DNA from: CBFHSF01 sp965658445
GTDB taxonomy: Bacteria > Bacteroidota > Bacteroidia > Flavobacteriales > Schleiferiaceae
DNA: 64,000 nucleotides
Assembly: GCA_965658445.1 (NCBI GenBank)
Contig: CBFHSF010000001.1
Span: forward strand, 286,972-350,971
Direction: 5' to 3'
Of the stretch, positions 22,542-30,708 are shown piece after piece. The translations under genes and the position numbers were made by a program. Each line of letters begins with the position of its first letter. The first letter of the stretch is position 1. The notes under the pieces are model-generated. The model had not been told where the DNA came from. It saw only the letters and a list, made by a program, of their open reading frames with translations, and did no database searches.

Positions 22542-25484
22542 ATGATTATCAATAAGCTCTTTAAATTACTCTGTCCTGCACTCATTTTTGCCAGCCCTTT
22601 AATGGCTCAACTAATGGCTCAACCCGTTTTTGACGATGCGGCCTCTGCAGCTTATGCAGACAGTGTTTTACTCACCCTGGACAACAATCAAAAGTTAGGC
22701 CAACTCTTTATGGTGGCGGCCTATTCCAACCGAGGGTCAGAGCACGTCAAGCAAATAGAAAAACTCGTACAAGACGAGGCGTTGGGCGGATTGATTTTCT
22801 TTCAAGGAGGCCCTGTGAGACAGGCGCGATTGACCAATCACTACCAAGAGATGGCAGACATTCCCTTGATGATTGGCATGGATGCCGAATGGGGATTGGC
22901 CATGAGATTGGACTCCACCTTTGCCTTTCCCTGGGCATTGACGGCTGGAGCCGTTCAAGATTCGGCCCTTTTGTACGAAATGGGCTTGCGCATGGCGGCA
23001 CATTGTAAGCGCTTGGGAGTTCACGTTTCCTTTTCTCCCGTCGTGGACGTCAATACCAATCCAGACAATCCCATTATCAACGCTCGTGCCCTGGGTGAGA
23101 ATGCGGAAGATGTAAGCCACAAGGCACGTTGGATCATGCAAGGACTTCAAGACGGTGGGGTTTTGGCGTGTGCCAAACACTTTCCCGGTCATGGAGATAC
23201 CGATGGAGATTCTCATAAAACCCTTCCCACAGTAAACCACTCGGCAGAAACGCTAAAAGCTCAAGACTTAAAGCCTTATGAATATTTGATTCCGAGGGGC
23301 TTGGGATCTGTCATGGTGGCACACCTTAACGTTCCCTCTATAGACGAAGGAACGCCCACCTCATTGAGTCCAATAGCGGTCAATCAGTGGTTAAAGACAG
23401 ACTATGGTTTTGAGGGATTGATCTTTACGGATGCCTTAAATATGAAAGGGGTTTCGGCCTACTACAAACCGGGTGAGGTAGATGCCAAAGCCTTAGTAGC
23501 GGGCAATGATATTTTGCTGTTTTCTGAAGACGTAAGCACGGCCAAAAAAATGATTGAGGACGCCATTCGCGACAGCTTGATTACTTGGCCAGAAATTGAA
23601 AATCGCGTGCGCAAAATTCTTCGCGCCAAATATTGGATGGGCCTCCAGAAGACTCCCGTAATTTCTACAGACGGTTTGGTCGCCGATTTGAACACGACAA
23701 AAGACGAGGTCCTCAACAAGAAACTTTACGAAGCGGCTGCTACGGTAATTAGTAACAAAGACAAGACCTTGCCCATTGTAGAAACTCAAAGCAGAATTGC
23801 CGTGGTGACGATGGGAACAGCGGTTTCAGATCAATTCTCTAAAACCTGTAAGGAATACATGCCCGTGGAGAGCTTCTCCTTTGAGCCGGGAATGGAAAAT
23901 ACCCTTCTTTCTGAGCTTTCTGACTACGACCAAGTTATCGTGGCCTTTTACTCCAGCAACGCCAATCCTTGGAAGAACTACAAATACGCCAAATCTCAAA
24001 AGAGATTTTTAAAGAAACTGGCCCTTCAAAATAAATACGTGTTGGCTCATTTTGCCAATCCCTACGGCCTTAAGGATCAGCCCTTTGTTGAGGATGCTCA
24101 AGCCATTGTGATTGGCTATCAAAACCATCCCGATGCGGAGCGTGGAGTAGCGCAAATAGTTTTTGGTGCCTTATCCGCACGTGGAAGACTTCCGGTTTCG
24201 GTTTCTGATTTGTTGGACAATGGATACGGATTAAAGACGGGGCAAATNNNNNNNNNNNNNNNNNNNNNNNNNNNNNNNNNNNNNNNNNNNNNNNNNNNNN
24301 NNNNNNNNNNNNNNNNNNNNNNNNNNNNNNNNNNNGCCGACGAAGCCACTCCAGGCGCACAGATTCTCATCGCCAAGGACGGTGTGGTGTTTTATCAAAA
24401 ATCCTTTGGGTTCCATACTTATGACCACAATATTCCGGTTACTAACTACGATTTGTACGACGTAGCTTCCATCACCAAAATCAGTGCTACCATGCCGCTG
24501 ATCATGGAGATGTACGAAGAGGGTATTATTGATTTGGACATGCCCTTAGCTACCTATTTACCAGAGGTTGGAGGAACAAATAAGGCCGACATTTCCATTC
24601 GCGAAATGATGGCACACCAAGCGGGATTGGAAGCGTGGATTCCCTTTTACCTCAATACCTTGGTAGACCAAAGTCCCGATCCTACGCTCTACAAAACTAA
24701 GCGCTCTGCAGAATATCCACTGCAGGTTGCGGATGAACTATACATCACTCGCGATTACACGGATACCATTTATCAAGCCATTTACGACAGCCCCTTGGGA
24801 AGGAAGAAATACAAGTACTCCGACTTAGGATACTACCTTCTCAAAAAAGTCATCGAAAAGCATTACCGAAAGCCCATGTCGGTGTTGACGCGTGAAAAAT
24901 TTTATGAGCCCATTGGAGCCTATTCTATGGGATATCATCCCTTGGAGCGATTTACGCCCAAGCAAATAGTTCCCACAGAGTACGACAAGTACTTTAGATA
25001 CCAATTGGTACACGGGTATGTCCACGATCAGGGGGCAGCAATGATGGGAGGAGTGGGCGGTCACGCCGGTATTTTTGCCAATGCCAACGACCTGGCTAAA
25101 CTCATGCAGATGTACTTAAACGGAGGCGTTTACGGAAATGTGAAGTATTTGGAGAGCAGTACTCTCGATGAGTTTACACGCTGTCAATATTGCGAAAATG
25201 AAAACCGTCGTGGCATTGGCTTTGACAAGCCACAGTTGGATGAAGTAGGCCCCACTTGTGGATGTGTATCCATGGCGAGTTTTGGCCATACCGGTTTTAC
25301 TGGAACCATGGCGTGGGTTGATCCCGATACCCATCTCATTTACATCTTCCTCTCTAACCGTATCAATCCGTCCGCAGAAAATAGAAAATTGATTTCTGGG
25401 GATTACCGCACAAAAATTCAAGAAGTAATATACGAAGCCATTCACCATGCAGAAGAGACAAATACTGCCACTGCTCGTCATTAG
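22542..25484 (+). CDS. GH3 beta-N-acetylglucosaminidase / beta-lactamase-fold fusion (contains N-run)
   Basis: About 980 residues from the ATG at 22542; a TTG five codons upstream would spoil the signal peptide. Residues 1-24 are a Sec signal. The first half is a NagZ-like GH3 domain with KHFPGHGDTDGDSH (residues 212-225, the His-Asp catalytic loop) and IFTDALNMKGVS (nucleophile Asp). It is followed by the GH3 C-terminal domain. After the N-run (24248-24335) a serine beta-lactamase/esterase domain begins ATPGAQILIAKDG, with SxxK in VASITKIS and YSD in YKYSDLGYY. The pair suggests combined cleavage of muropeptide sugars and an ester or amide bond in the periplasm; the exact substrates are inferred. 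Confidence 0.88.
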   Translation: MIINKLFKLLCPALIFASPLMAQLMAQPVFDDAASAAYADSVLLTLDNNQKLGQLFMVAAYSNRGSEHVKQIEKLVQDEALGGLIFFQGGPVRQARLTNHYQEMADIPLMIGMDAEWGLAMRLDSTFAFPWALTAGAVQDSALLYEMGLRMAAHCKRLGVHVSFSPVVDVNTNPDNPIINARALGENAEDVSHKARWIMQGLQDGGVLACAKHFPGHGDTDGDSHKTLPTVNHSAETLKAQDLKPYEYLIPRGLGSVMVAHLNVPSIDEGTPTSLSPIAVNQWLKTDYGFEGLIFTDALNMKGVSAYYKPGEVDAKALVAGNDILLFSEDVSTAKKMIEDAIRDSLITWPEIENRVRKILRAKYWMGLQKTPVISTDGLVADLNTTKDEVLNKKLYEAAATVISNKDKTLPIVETQSRIAVVTMGTAVSDQFSKTCKEYMPVESFSFEPGMENTLLSELSDYDQVIVAFYSSNANPWKNYKYAKSQKRFLKKLALQNKYVLAHFANPYGLKDQPFVEDAQAIVIGYQNHPDAERGVAQIVFGALSARGRLPVSVSDLLDNGYGLKTGQXXXXXXXXXXXXXXXXXXXXXXXXXXXXXXADEATPGAQILIAKDGVVFYQKSFGFHTYDHNIPVTNYDLYDVASITKISATMPLIMEMYEEGIIDLDMPLATYLPEVGGTNKADISIREMMAHQAGLEAWIPFYLNTLVDQSPDPTLYKTKRSAEYPLQVADELYITRDYTDTIYQAIYDSPLGRKKYKYSDLGYYLLKKVIEKHYRKPMSVLTREKFYEPIGAYSMGYHPLERFTPKQIVPTEYDKYFRYQLVHGYVHDQGAAMMGGVGGHAGIFANANDLAKLMQMYLNGGVYGNVKYLESSTLDEFTRCQYCENENRRGIGFDKPQLDEVGPTCGCVSMASFGHTGFTGTMAWVDPDTHLIYIFLSNRINPSAENRKLISGDYRTKIQEVIYEAIHHAEETNTATARH
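24248..24335. other. Assembly gap (88 N) inside the GH3/beta-lactamase gene
   Basis: A run of 88 N between GLKTGQ and ADEATPGAQ. Homologous fusions have roughly 30 residues here linking the two domains, and the frame is kept, so this gap probably does stand for missing sequence. There is no duplicated flank. Confidence 0.95.
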
Positions 25485-26133
25485 TCTATTGAGTCTTCAG
25501 GCGTCTTTTGGACAAGTTGTTCAGCCTGAAAGGGAGATGATCAACCGCTTGGATTCTAACGATCTAAAACAAGGAGCTTGGGTGACCCCTTGGAACAACA
25601 CCATTCCCAGAACCGTAGAGTATTACGAGAACGGAAAGAGAAATGGCCCTATCTATCACCTTTCGTATTCTGGTCAACTCCGCGCTCTAGAAAACTACAA
25701 AGAAGACCAAAGACATGGAATTCAACTTACGTATTCTATTGCAGGTCACGTGGTAGAAGAGAAGAATTACTACATGGGTGAATTGGACGGAAGACAAGTC
25801 AAGTTTCACACCAACGGAAAGCGCTCTTCCATAGAAAACTATTACCGTGGCCAAAAGGAAGGGGAGTCTTCGTGGTTTTATGAAAGTGGAAACCTCTCTA
25901 CTCGATTTCAGTACTCTAAGGGAAAACTTCAAGGTCTGGCGGAGTACTTCTTTGACAGTGGTAACCCCAAGAGCCAAACTGAGTACGTGGACAACCAGAA
26001 AGAAGGAACGTACAAAGCGTATTACGACAACCGAAAGGTTAAGGAGGAAGGTCAATTCACAAAGGGTGAAAAATCAGGGACTTGGAAATTTTACACAGAA
26101 ACCGGTGAGTTGGAACGAGAAGAAAAGTTCTAA
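25447..26133 (+). CDS. Secreted MORN-repeat / YwqK-type protein
   Basis: 228 residues with an N-terminal signal peptide (LPLLVISLLSLQASFGQ). The mature part is built from repeated ~23-residue MORN-like units of the form YYENGKRNGP, ENYKEDQRHGIQ, FHTNGKRSS, WFYESGNLS, YFFDSGNPKS, YYDNRKVKEEGQF and WKFYTETGELEREEKF. Databases often call such proteins toxin-antitoxin YwqK-family antitoxins, a name of doubtful value here. The start overlaps the end of the GH3 fusion by 38 bp, so the two are likely co-transcribed and translationally linked. It may bind cell-envelope material; the function is not known. Confidence 0.8.
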   Translation: MQKRQILPLLVISLLSLQASFGQVVQPEREMINRLDSNDLKQGAWVTPWNNTIPRTVEYYENGKRNGPIYHLSYSGQLRALENYKEDQRHGIQLTYSIAGHVVEEKNYYMGELDGRQVKFHTNGKRSSIENYYRGQKEGESSWFYESGNLSTRFQYSKGKLQGLAEYFFDSGNPKSQTEYVDNQKEGTYKAYYDNRKVKEEGQFTKGEKSGTWKFYTETGELEREEKF

Positions 26134-26151
26134 AGACCGTGAACCCTTTGC

Positions 26152-26159
26152 TATCTTTG
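26152..26159 (+). promoter_or_regulatory. -7 element (TATCTTTG) upstream of bshA
   Basis: TATCTTTG matches TAnnTTTG and lies 41 bp before the likely bshA ATG and 19 bp after the preceding stop. No clear TTTG is seen at the -33 position. Confidence 0.45.
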
Positions 26160-26199
26160 AGGTTGTAAGGAAAACTCTCACGTCCAAAAAATGACGTCT

Positions 26200-27318
26200 A
26201 TGAATATTGGAATTGTATGCTATCCAACTTTTGGAGGATCCGGAGTGGTAGCTACTGAATTGGGACATTATTTGGCTAAGAAAGGGCATAAGGTGCACTT
26301 TATTACCTACAACCAGCCGGTTAGACTGGACATACTGGACCCAAATATTTACTACCACGAAGTAAACGTTCACGATTATCCCCTCTTTAAATACCAGCCC
26401 TATGAGTTGGCTTTGAGCAGCGCCATGGTAGATGCGGTGCTCCGAGAAAAATTGGATGTACTGCACGTGCATTACGCCATTCCGCATGCCTATGCAGCGT
26501 ATACAGCCAAGCAAATCCTGAAAGACCGCGGTGTAAATATTCCCATCGTGACTACGTTACACGGAACGGACATTACGCTTGTGGGAAAGAACCCTTCTTA
26601 CAAACCCGCCGTAACTTTTAGCATCAATCATTCAGATGCCGTGACTTCGGTTTCTGAAAGCCTCAAGGAGGATACTCAAGACTTTTTTGGAATTACTCGA
26701 GACATTGAAGTCATTCCCAATTTTGTGGATTTGGAATTGTACAAGGGCAGCGAAAACTGTGCTCGTGCTCAATTGGCAGAAGAGGGAGAAAAACTCATTA
26801 CCCATATTTCCAACTTTAGACCGGTAAAGAGAACACAAGATGTCGTTTCTGTCTTTAAGGCCATTCACGATAAAATGCCTTCTAAATTATTGCTTATTGG
26901 CGATGGTCCAGAACGCAGTAAAACCGAGGACATGGCTCGGAGCTTGGGTCTTGAAAGGGATGTTATTTTCTTGGGAAAAACCACAGAAGTACACCGTGTT
27001 TTATGCTCCAGTGATTTGTTTGTTCTCCCTTCTATGACCGAGAGTTTCGGACTAGCAGCCTTGGAAGCAATGGCAGCTAAGGTTCCTGTGATTTCTACGG
27101 ACACGGGAGGTTTGCCTGAGGTAAACGTGAACGGCGTCACTGGATTTACTTCGCCGGTTGGAGACGTTGAGGACATGGCCAAAAACGCCATGGAGATTTT
27201 ATCTTCCGAGGAAGTCTACAAAGGATTTAAGGAAAGAGCTTTTGAAAGAGCTTCTCAATTTACCATTGATGAGATAGGCCCTAAATACGAATCATTGTAT
27301 CAGCAGGTTGTAGGCTAG
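26200..27318 (+). CDS. bshA: N-acetyl-alpha-D-glucosaminyl L-malate synthase BshA
   Basis: 372 residues from the ATG at 26200 (MNIGIVCYPTFGGSG); an ATG three codons upstream is an alternative. It is a GT4-family retaining glycosyltransferase that joins UDP-GlcNAc and L-malate, the first step of bacillithiol synthesis, in the cytoplasm. The diagnostic N-terminus CYPTFGGSGVVATELG, HVHYAIPHAYAA, TTLHGTDITLVG, VIPNFVD, ISNFRPVKR and the EX7E-containing SMTESFGLAALEAMA are all present. Bacillithiol as the low-molecular-weight thiol fits many Bacteroidota. bshB and bshC are not in this window. Confidence 0.93.
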   Translation: MNIGIVCYPTFGGSGVVATELGHYLAKKGHKVHFITYNQPVRLDILDPNIYYHEVNVHDYPLFKYQPYELALSSAMVDAVLREKLDVLHVHYAIPHAYAAYTAKQILKDRGVNIPIVTTLHGTDITLVGKNPSYKPAVTFSINHSDAVTSVSESLKEDTQDFFGITRDIEVIPNFVDLELYKGSENCARAQLAEEGEKLITHISNFRPVKRTQDVVSVFKAIHDKMPSKLLLIGDGPERSKTEDMARSLGLERDVIFLGKTTEVHRVLCSSDLFVLPSMTESFGLAALEAMAAKVPVISTDTGGLPEVNVNGVTGFTSPVGDVEDMAKNAMEILSSEEVYKGFKERAFERASQFTIDEIGPKYESLYQQVVG

Positions 27319-27335
27319 GATTTGAATTTTGAAAT

Positions 27336-27695
27336 CTATCCGCCCACTCTTTTGTAGTTGTATTCGTTTTTGGCAAGGTATTCCATGACTTTTTCTCGGA
27401 CGGACCCTTGAATTATAATTTCTCCGTCTTTAACGCTTCCACCTACACCGCAAAACTTTTTGAGGGCACGCGCCAAATCGGCTCGTTGAGAGTCTTTTCC
27501 CTGAAAGTTTTTAATCACAACGGCCGTCTTACCGCCACGTCCTTTCTTTTCTAAGTGAACGGTCAACTCTTGTTCTGCCGGGGATAGATTGTCAAAGGAC
27601 TCTTCTGAAGAGTAATCAAAATCTTCGTTGGTTGAAAACACGAAACCGCCCTCATCAGAAGACCCGAGTTTTATCTTTTTATTCTTTTTTGCCAT
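27336..27695 (-). CDS. Translation initiation factor SUI1/YciH family
   Basis: 119 residues. A Lys-rich start (MAKKNKKIKLG) and an acidic stretch precede the SUI1 domain at about residues 45-118: VHLEKKGRGGKTAVVIKNFQG, then LKKFCGVGGSVKDGEIIIQG and the end VMEYLAKNEYNYKRVGG. It is the bacterial homologue of eIF1, which in E. coli (YciH) affects start-site fidelity. It is convergent with bshA, with 17 bp between the stops. Confidence 0.9.
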   Translation of the reverse strand: MAKKNKKIKLGSSDEGGFVFSTNEDFDYSSEESFDNLSPAEQELTVHLEKKGRGGKTAVVIKNFQGKDSQRADLARALKKFCGVGGSVKDGEIIIQGSVREKVMEYLAKNEYNYKRVGG

Positions 27696-27754
27696 ATCGA
27701 TGTGAAATCAAGACTGATGTTAATAGTTCGAAACCGTCATCGTTCTGTTGATGG

Positions 27755-29164
27755 TTATCCAAACGCCCCAAAGGACAGGTCCACACGGTAGATCATAATC
27801 GCCAAGTAGGTCCAATGTAGAATCCAAAGGTACAAAGGCACCTCCATATTTTCAGAGGTTTGCTCTGTGGTCTTGGTATTATCTGCAGGAAGCAAAAACA
27901 AAAACGGTGCATAGAGAGCCCAGACTCTTTCGGTTTCCATGTAGAACAAACCAGAAAACGCCATAAGGCCAAAGATTACGAGCAATCCCCATTGGTTTTT
28001 TGCAGAGTATGATTGGATTCGGGTCCAGGTAAGAGGACCGAGAATAAGGCCAAAGGCCAATAGGTTTCCTGTAGATCTCCACAATCCAGCGGTAAATGGA
28101 GACCAATACTCTGGATTCTTTAGTAATTCCGAGTTCTGACGAATGGCTTCCTGCAACCCTTCCCAGTAGTTAAACCCAGATAAAATTGAAATCAAAACAA
28201 CGAGTACGATGGTACCGATGCCTACGACTAAGGCGGGGACGATAAGGGAAGTTGGACTTTGGCGCAAAGCTAAAATGGCAAAGAATACAGCCATTCCCAT
28301 CCAAGCGCCATAGGTAAAGAAGGCTAGGAAAGTCCAAAGGAAAATCAGTCCCATCCAAGAGTTTTTGCTTTCGATTTTTCGGCTTAGGCCGAGAGCAACA
28401 AATCCCAAAAGTAAATACAAGGGTACCCAAGTGTAGGGGGTGAAAACGAAGAGCAAGGGCAGGGCCAGAGCTATTTCGGCGCCAAGCCATTTCCTAGCCA
28501 ACAACGCAGCTCCCAATACACAAAGCATTAAAAATATGGACGTAGTCAATGGAGATAATTCCGATAGCAATGTTAAGGGCAGTGGAGGGTAGTGGTCATT
28601 GTGAACACCCATTTGCCCCATGTTGGAAATGTATTGGTTCCATTCCACACCATTGGGAAAAACGGAAAGTCCTTCTGTAAACGTCTCCATATGCGACTTC
28701 CACTCCGTCAATCGAATCCAGCCATCTTGTGCACTGGTTCCCAGAATAAGCAATAGGGTTACCCCAGCGAACACCCACGGGTTTTTCAAATTTTTGGGAA
28801 GTATGACAGGGAGAATACAGACTCCGAGCCATAGGAATTGATAAGCAGAAGAAAACACCTGTTCTTTTCCGTAAAGGGGACCCAATCCCTTTTCGTAAAC
28901 TCCTCTAAAAACATCAGAAGTCAAATCTCCTTTTGCCCAGTCATAGCCCCATTCCCAGGCGCTGGCTAAGAGAATACAGAGAATGAGAAGCCTGGGAAAC
29001 TGCGACGAACGGTTTTCTCCCCTGTTGAGGTAGAAGGCATCCACAAGGGCAATGGCCAACCCGAATAGAAGGGTCCAAGTGGGCTCCAAGGGACTGAGAA
29101 ATAGCATCCACAGAATGATAAGAGATGCCGAGCCAAGCGCAGTTTTGACTAGATTTGAATTCAT
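27755..29164 (-). CDS. Polytopic membrane protein of unknown function
   Basis: 469 residues with roughly 11-12 hydrophobic segments, starting MNSNLVKTALGSASLIILW. The layout (paired N-terminal helices, a periplasmic loop around GDLTSDVFRGVYEKG, many C-terminal helices) recalls bacterial GT-C glycosyltransferase-like or O-antigen polymerase-like membrane proteins, but no signature motif is visible, so this is only a structural impression. Its ATG lies 22 bp from the divergent TrmH-family ATG, leaving almost no room for two separate promoters. Confidence 0.65.
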   Translation of the reverse strand: MNSNLVKTALGSASLIILWMLFLSPLEPTWTLLFGLAIALVDAFYLNRGENRSSQFPRLLILCILLASAWEWGYDWAKGDLTSDVFRGVYEKGLGPLYGKEQVFSSAYQFLWLGVCILPVILPKNLKNPWVFAGVTLLLILGTSAQDGWIRLTEWKSHMETFTEGLSVFPNGVEWNQYISNMGQMGVHNDHYPPLPLTLLSELSPLTTSIFLMLCVLGAALLARKWLGAEIALALPLLFVFTPYTWVPLYLLLGFVALGLSRKIESKNSWMGLIFLWTFLAFFTYGAWMGMAVFFAILALRQSPTSLIVPALVVGIGTIVLVVLISILSGFNYWEGLQEAIRQNSELLKNPEYWSPFTAGLWRSTGNLLAFGLILGPLTWTRIQSYSAKNQWGLLVIFGLMAFSGLFYMETERVWALYAPFLFLLPADNTKTTEQTSENMEVPLYLWILHWTYLAIMIYRVDLSFGAFG

Positions 29165-29186
29165 CTAACGATTTAATAGCTGCAAG

Positions 29187-29960
29187 ATGCCCTTATATAT
29201 AGAGAGTTCCAAAAATCCCAAGGTCAAATGGTTGTTGCAATTGCAACAAAAGACCAAGCTCAGAAGATCTGAGGGCGTCGTTTTGGTGGAGGGAAGAAAG
29301 GAGTACCAACTCGCGTTAAGAGCGGGATGGACCCCTAAGATTGCCATTCACAGTGGTGATTACGAGGGCGATATTCCCAATGAATCCGAAGAATGGGTGA
29401 TTACCCCCGACTTGGCCAAAACGCTTTTTGTCCGTGGAGAAAGAGGGGAAATTCTTGGCGTCTTTGAGCAGCCTTCTGATTCCTTGGAAGACTTGGACCT
29501 TCCAGACAATGCATTGGTCATTGTGATGGAAGCGGTTGAAAAGCCCGGGAACCTAGGAGCGGTTCTGCGAACGGCCGATGCGGCTGGGGTAGATGCAGTT
29601 TTCGTGGTGGATTCCGTTGGTGATGTTTTTCATCCCAATGTTGCCCGAAATAGCTTGGGGGCCTTGTTTTCTGTTCCCATCGTTTCTACAAGTTCTCAGG
29701 AGGCTTTTGACTACCTCAATGAACGCGGTTTTTCTACGGTGGTTACTTGGTTGGAAGCATCGGTTCCCTACACAACAATTGATTATTCAGGCCCTACGGC
29801 CATCGTGGTGGGAGCAGAGGCCACTGGTGTTACCCCCTTTTGGGTGGAGAATGGAGCCCAAAAAGCCATTATTCCCATGGCAGGCGTGGTAGACTCAATG
29901 AATGTAAGTGTGGCGACAGCCATTGTGGTGTTTGAAGCTGTAAGACAACGAAATCTTTAA
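29187..29960 (+). CDS. TrmH-family (SpoU) RNA 2'-O-methyltransferase
   Basis: 257 residues. The N-terminal substrate-binding domain begins IESSKNPKVKWLLQLQ, as in RlmB/TrmH-like rRNA methyltransferases. The SPOUT catalytic domain carries the three knot motifs: EKPGNLGAVLRTADAAG (motif 1, with the Asn/Arg pair), AIVVGAEATGV (motif 2) and IPMAGVVDSMNVSVATAI (motif 3). It methylates a ribose 2'-OH in rRNA or tRNA using SAM; the target nucleotide cannot be told from the sequence. The start fits the family N-terminus exactly. The divergent neighbour starts 22 bp away. Confidence 0.88.
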   Translation: MPLYIESSKNPKVKWLLQLQQKTKLRRSEGVVLVEGRKEYQLALRAGWTPKIAIHSGDYEGDIPNESEEWVITPDLAKTLFVRGERGEILGVFEQPSDSLEDLDLPDNALVIVMEAVEKPGNLGAVLRTADAAGVDAVFVVDSVGDVFHPNVARNSLGALFSVPIVSTSSQEAFDYLNERGFSTVVTWLEASVPYTTIDYSGPTAIVVGAEATGVTPFWVENGAQKAIIPMAGVVDSMNVSVATAIVVFEAVRQRNL

Positions 29961-30018
29961 AACATATCCGAGACCATGGCCATCATTGTAAAATCCTATA
30001 AATCACCGTTTGAAATGC

Positions 30019-30049
30019 AGACAATGTTTGTTGTCTCTTCATTTTTTTT
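30019..30049 (+). terminator. Probable terminator of the TrmH-family gene
   Basis: AGACAA and TTGTCT pair around a 6-base loop, followed by CTTCA and eight T. The stem is short and AT-rich, but the T-tract is good and it is 58 bp after the stop. Confidence 0.5.
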
Positions 30050-30062
30050 CGCTTCGGCGAGA

Positions 30063-30140
30063 ATGTGTTTATCTGTTTTTTGTCACATGTGTTGTCTGAC
30101 TCGTGACAAAGAGGGAGCAGCCCCGGGGATTTTCTATTAG
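30063..30140 (+). promoter_or_regulatory. Possible Cys-rich leader peptide with embedded hairpin
   Basis: A 25-codon ORF starting ATG at 30063 reads MCLSVFCHMCCL then TRDKEGAAPGIFY, with four TGT Cys codons among the first eleven. An 8-bp perfect stem, TTTGTCAC (30079-30086) and GTGACAAA (30103-30110), encloses two of the Cys codons. This is the layout of a cysteine-responsive attenuator leader. No gene follows on the plus strand; transcription would run antisense into the hvf-like operon. It may also be chance. Confidence 0.25.
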
Positions 30141-30244
30141 GAGAGCAACTCAGATCCGTTTACCCTATTCCATCAATCGATCCAAGTTGTAGAGGAAACC
30201 CCAGGGCCAACCCTCATGCACAAATTAATCTTTCATCTTCTGCT

Positions 30245-30688
30245 TTAGTTCTTGTGTTTTTCATTATTTTTTTGGTTGACCAAAAAGTGATCAACGCTTA
30301 GCTTTCCTCCTCCAAAGGCAAACAGCCCAAAGAGCATGGCCATGAAATACAAGGGGATTTCAAATCCGTTGTCTCCGGCGTTAAATCCATTTCCGGCATG
30401 TACCGTAGCAATGGCCACAATCATTACGATGATCAGCGGCAATGTGATGTATCGTATTCCCAATCCCAAGACGAGTAAAATTACACCCAGTCCTTCGGTG
30501 GCCGTCGCCAAAAAGGCGTTGACCCCTGGAGCGGGAAGCCCCATGCTTTCGAACCATTCTACAATGGAACCAAAGTTGTTTATTTTGTTGATGGCCGGGG
30601 TGTAAAACCCGAAGGCCAATAAGAGTCTGATAAATAGTAGCGCAAGGTCTTTTGACTTGTCTGCGATGTCGTTAATAACTGCTGTCAT
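30245..30688 (-). CDS. DoxX-family membrane protein (HvfX-like), last gene of the RiPP operon
   Basis: 147 residues with four membrane segments (LALLFIRLLLAFGFYTPAI, FLATATEGLGVILLVLGLG, ITLPLIIVMIVAIAT and EIPLYFMAMLFGLFAFGGG), typical of DoxX. Between segments 3 and 4 lies HAGNGFNAGDNGFE, conserved in this subgroup, and the protein ends in a charged tail (NQKNNEKHKN). DoxX-like proteins are regular partners of DUF692/DUF2063 pairs in copper-induced RiPP operons (HvfX), though their exact role is unsettled; export, membrane electron transfer or copper handling are possibilities. It lies 20 bp after the DUF2063 gene. Confidence 0.82.
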   Translation of the reverse strand: MTAVINDIADKSKDLALLFIRLLLAFGFYTPAINKINNFGSIVEWFESMGLPAPGVNAFLATATEGLGVILLVLGLGIRYITLPLIIVMIVAIATVHAGNGFNAGDNGFEIPLYFMAMLFGLFAFGGGKLSVDHFLVNQKNNEKHKN

Positions 30689-30708
30689 CTGTAGTAGTTT
30701 TTTCTGCG

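Larger units (their letters stand above)
29961..30244. other. 284-bp convergent intergenic region
   Basis: The region between the TrmH-family gene and the DoxX gene holds the terminator at 30019-30049, the Cys-rich mini-ORF and hairpin at 30063-30140, and about 100 bp (30141-30244) in which I see no feature. Confidence 0.7.

Noticed and set aside
25447..26133. Antitoxin of a toxin-antitoxin pair
   Set aside because: The YwqK name is attached to this repeat type in databases, but the protein has a signal peptide and no toxin gene is adjacent.
30079..30110. Rho-independent terminator of the DoxX operon
   Set aside because: The perfect stem has a 16-nt loop and lacks a T-tract on the minus strand; it is also 135 bp beyond the stop. 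It is kept only as part of the leader-like element.
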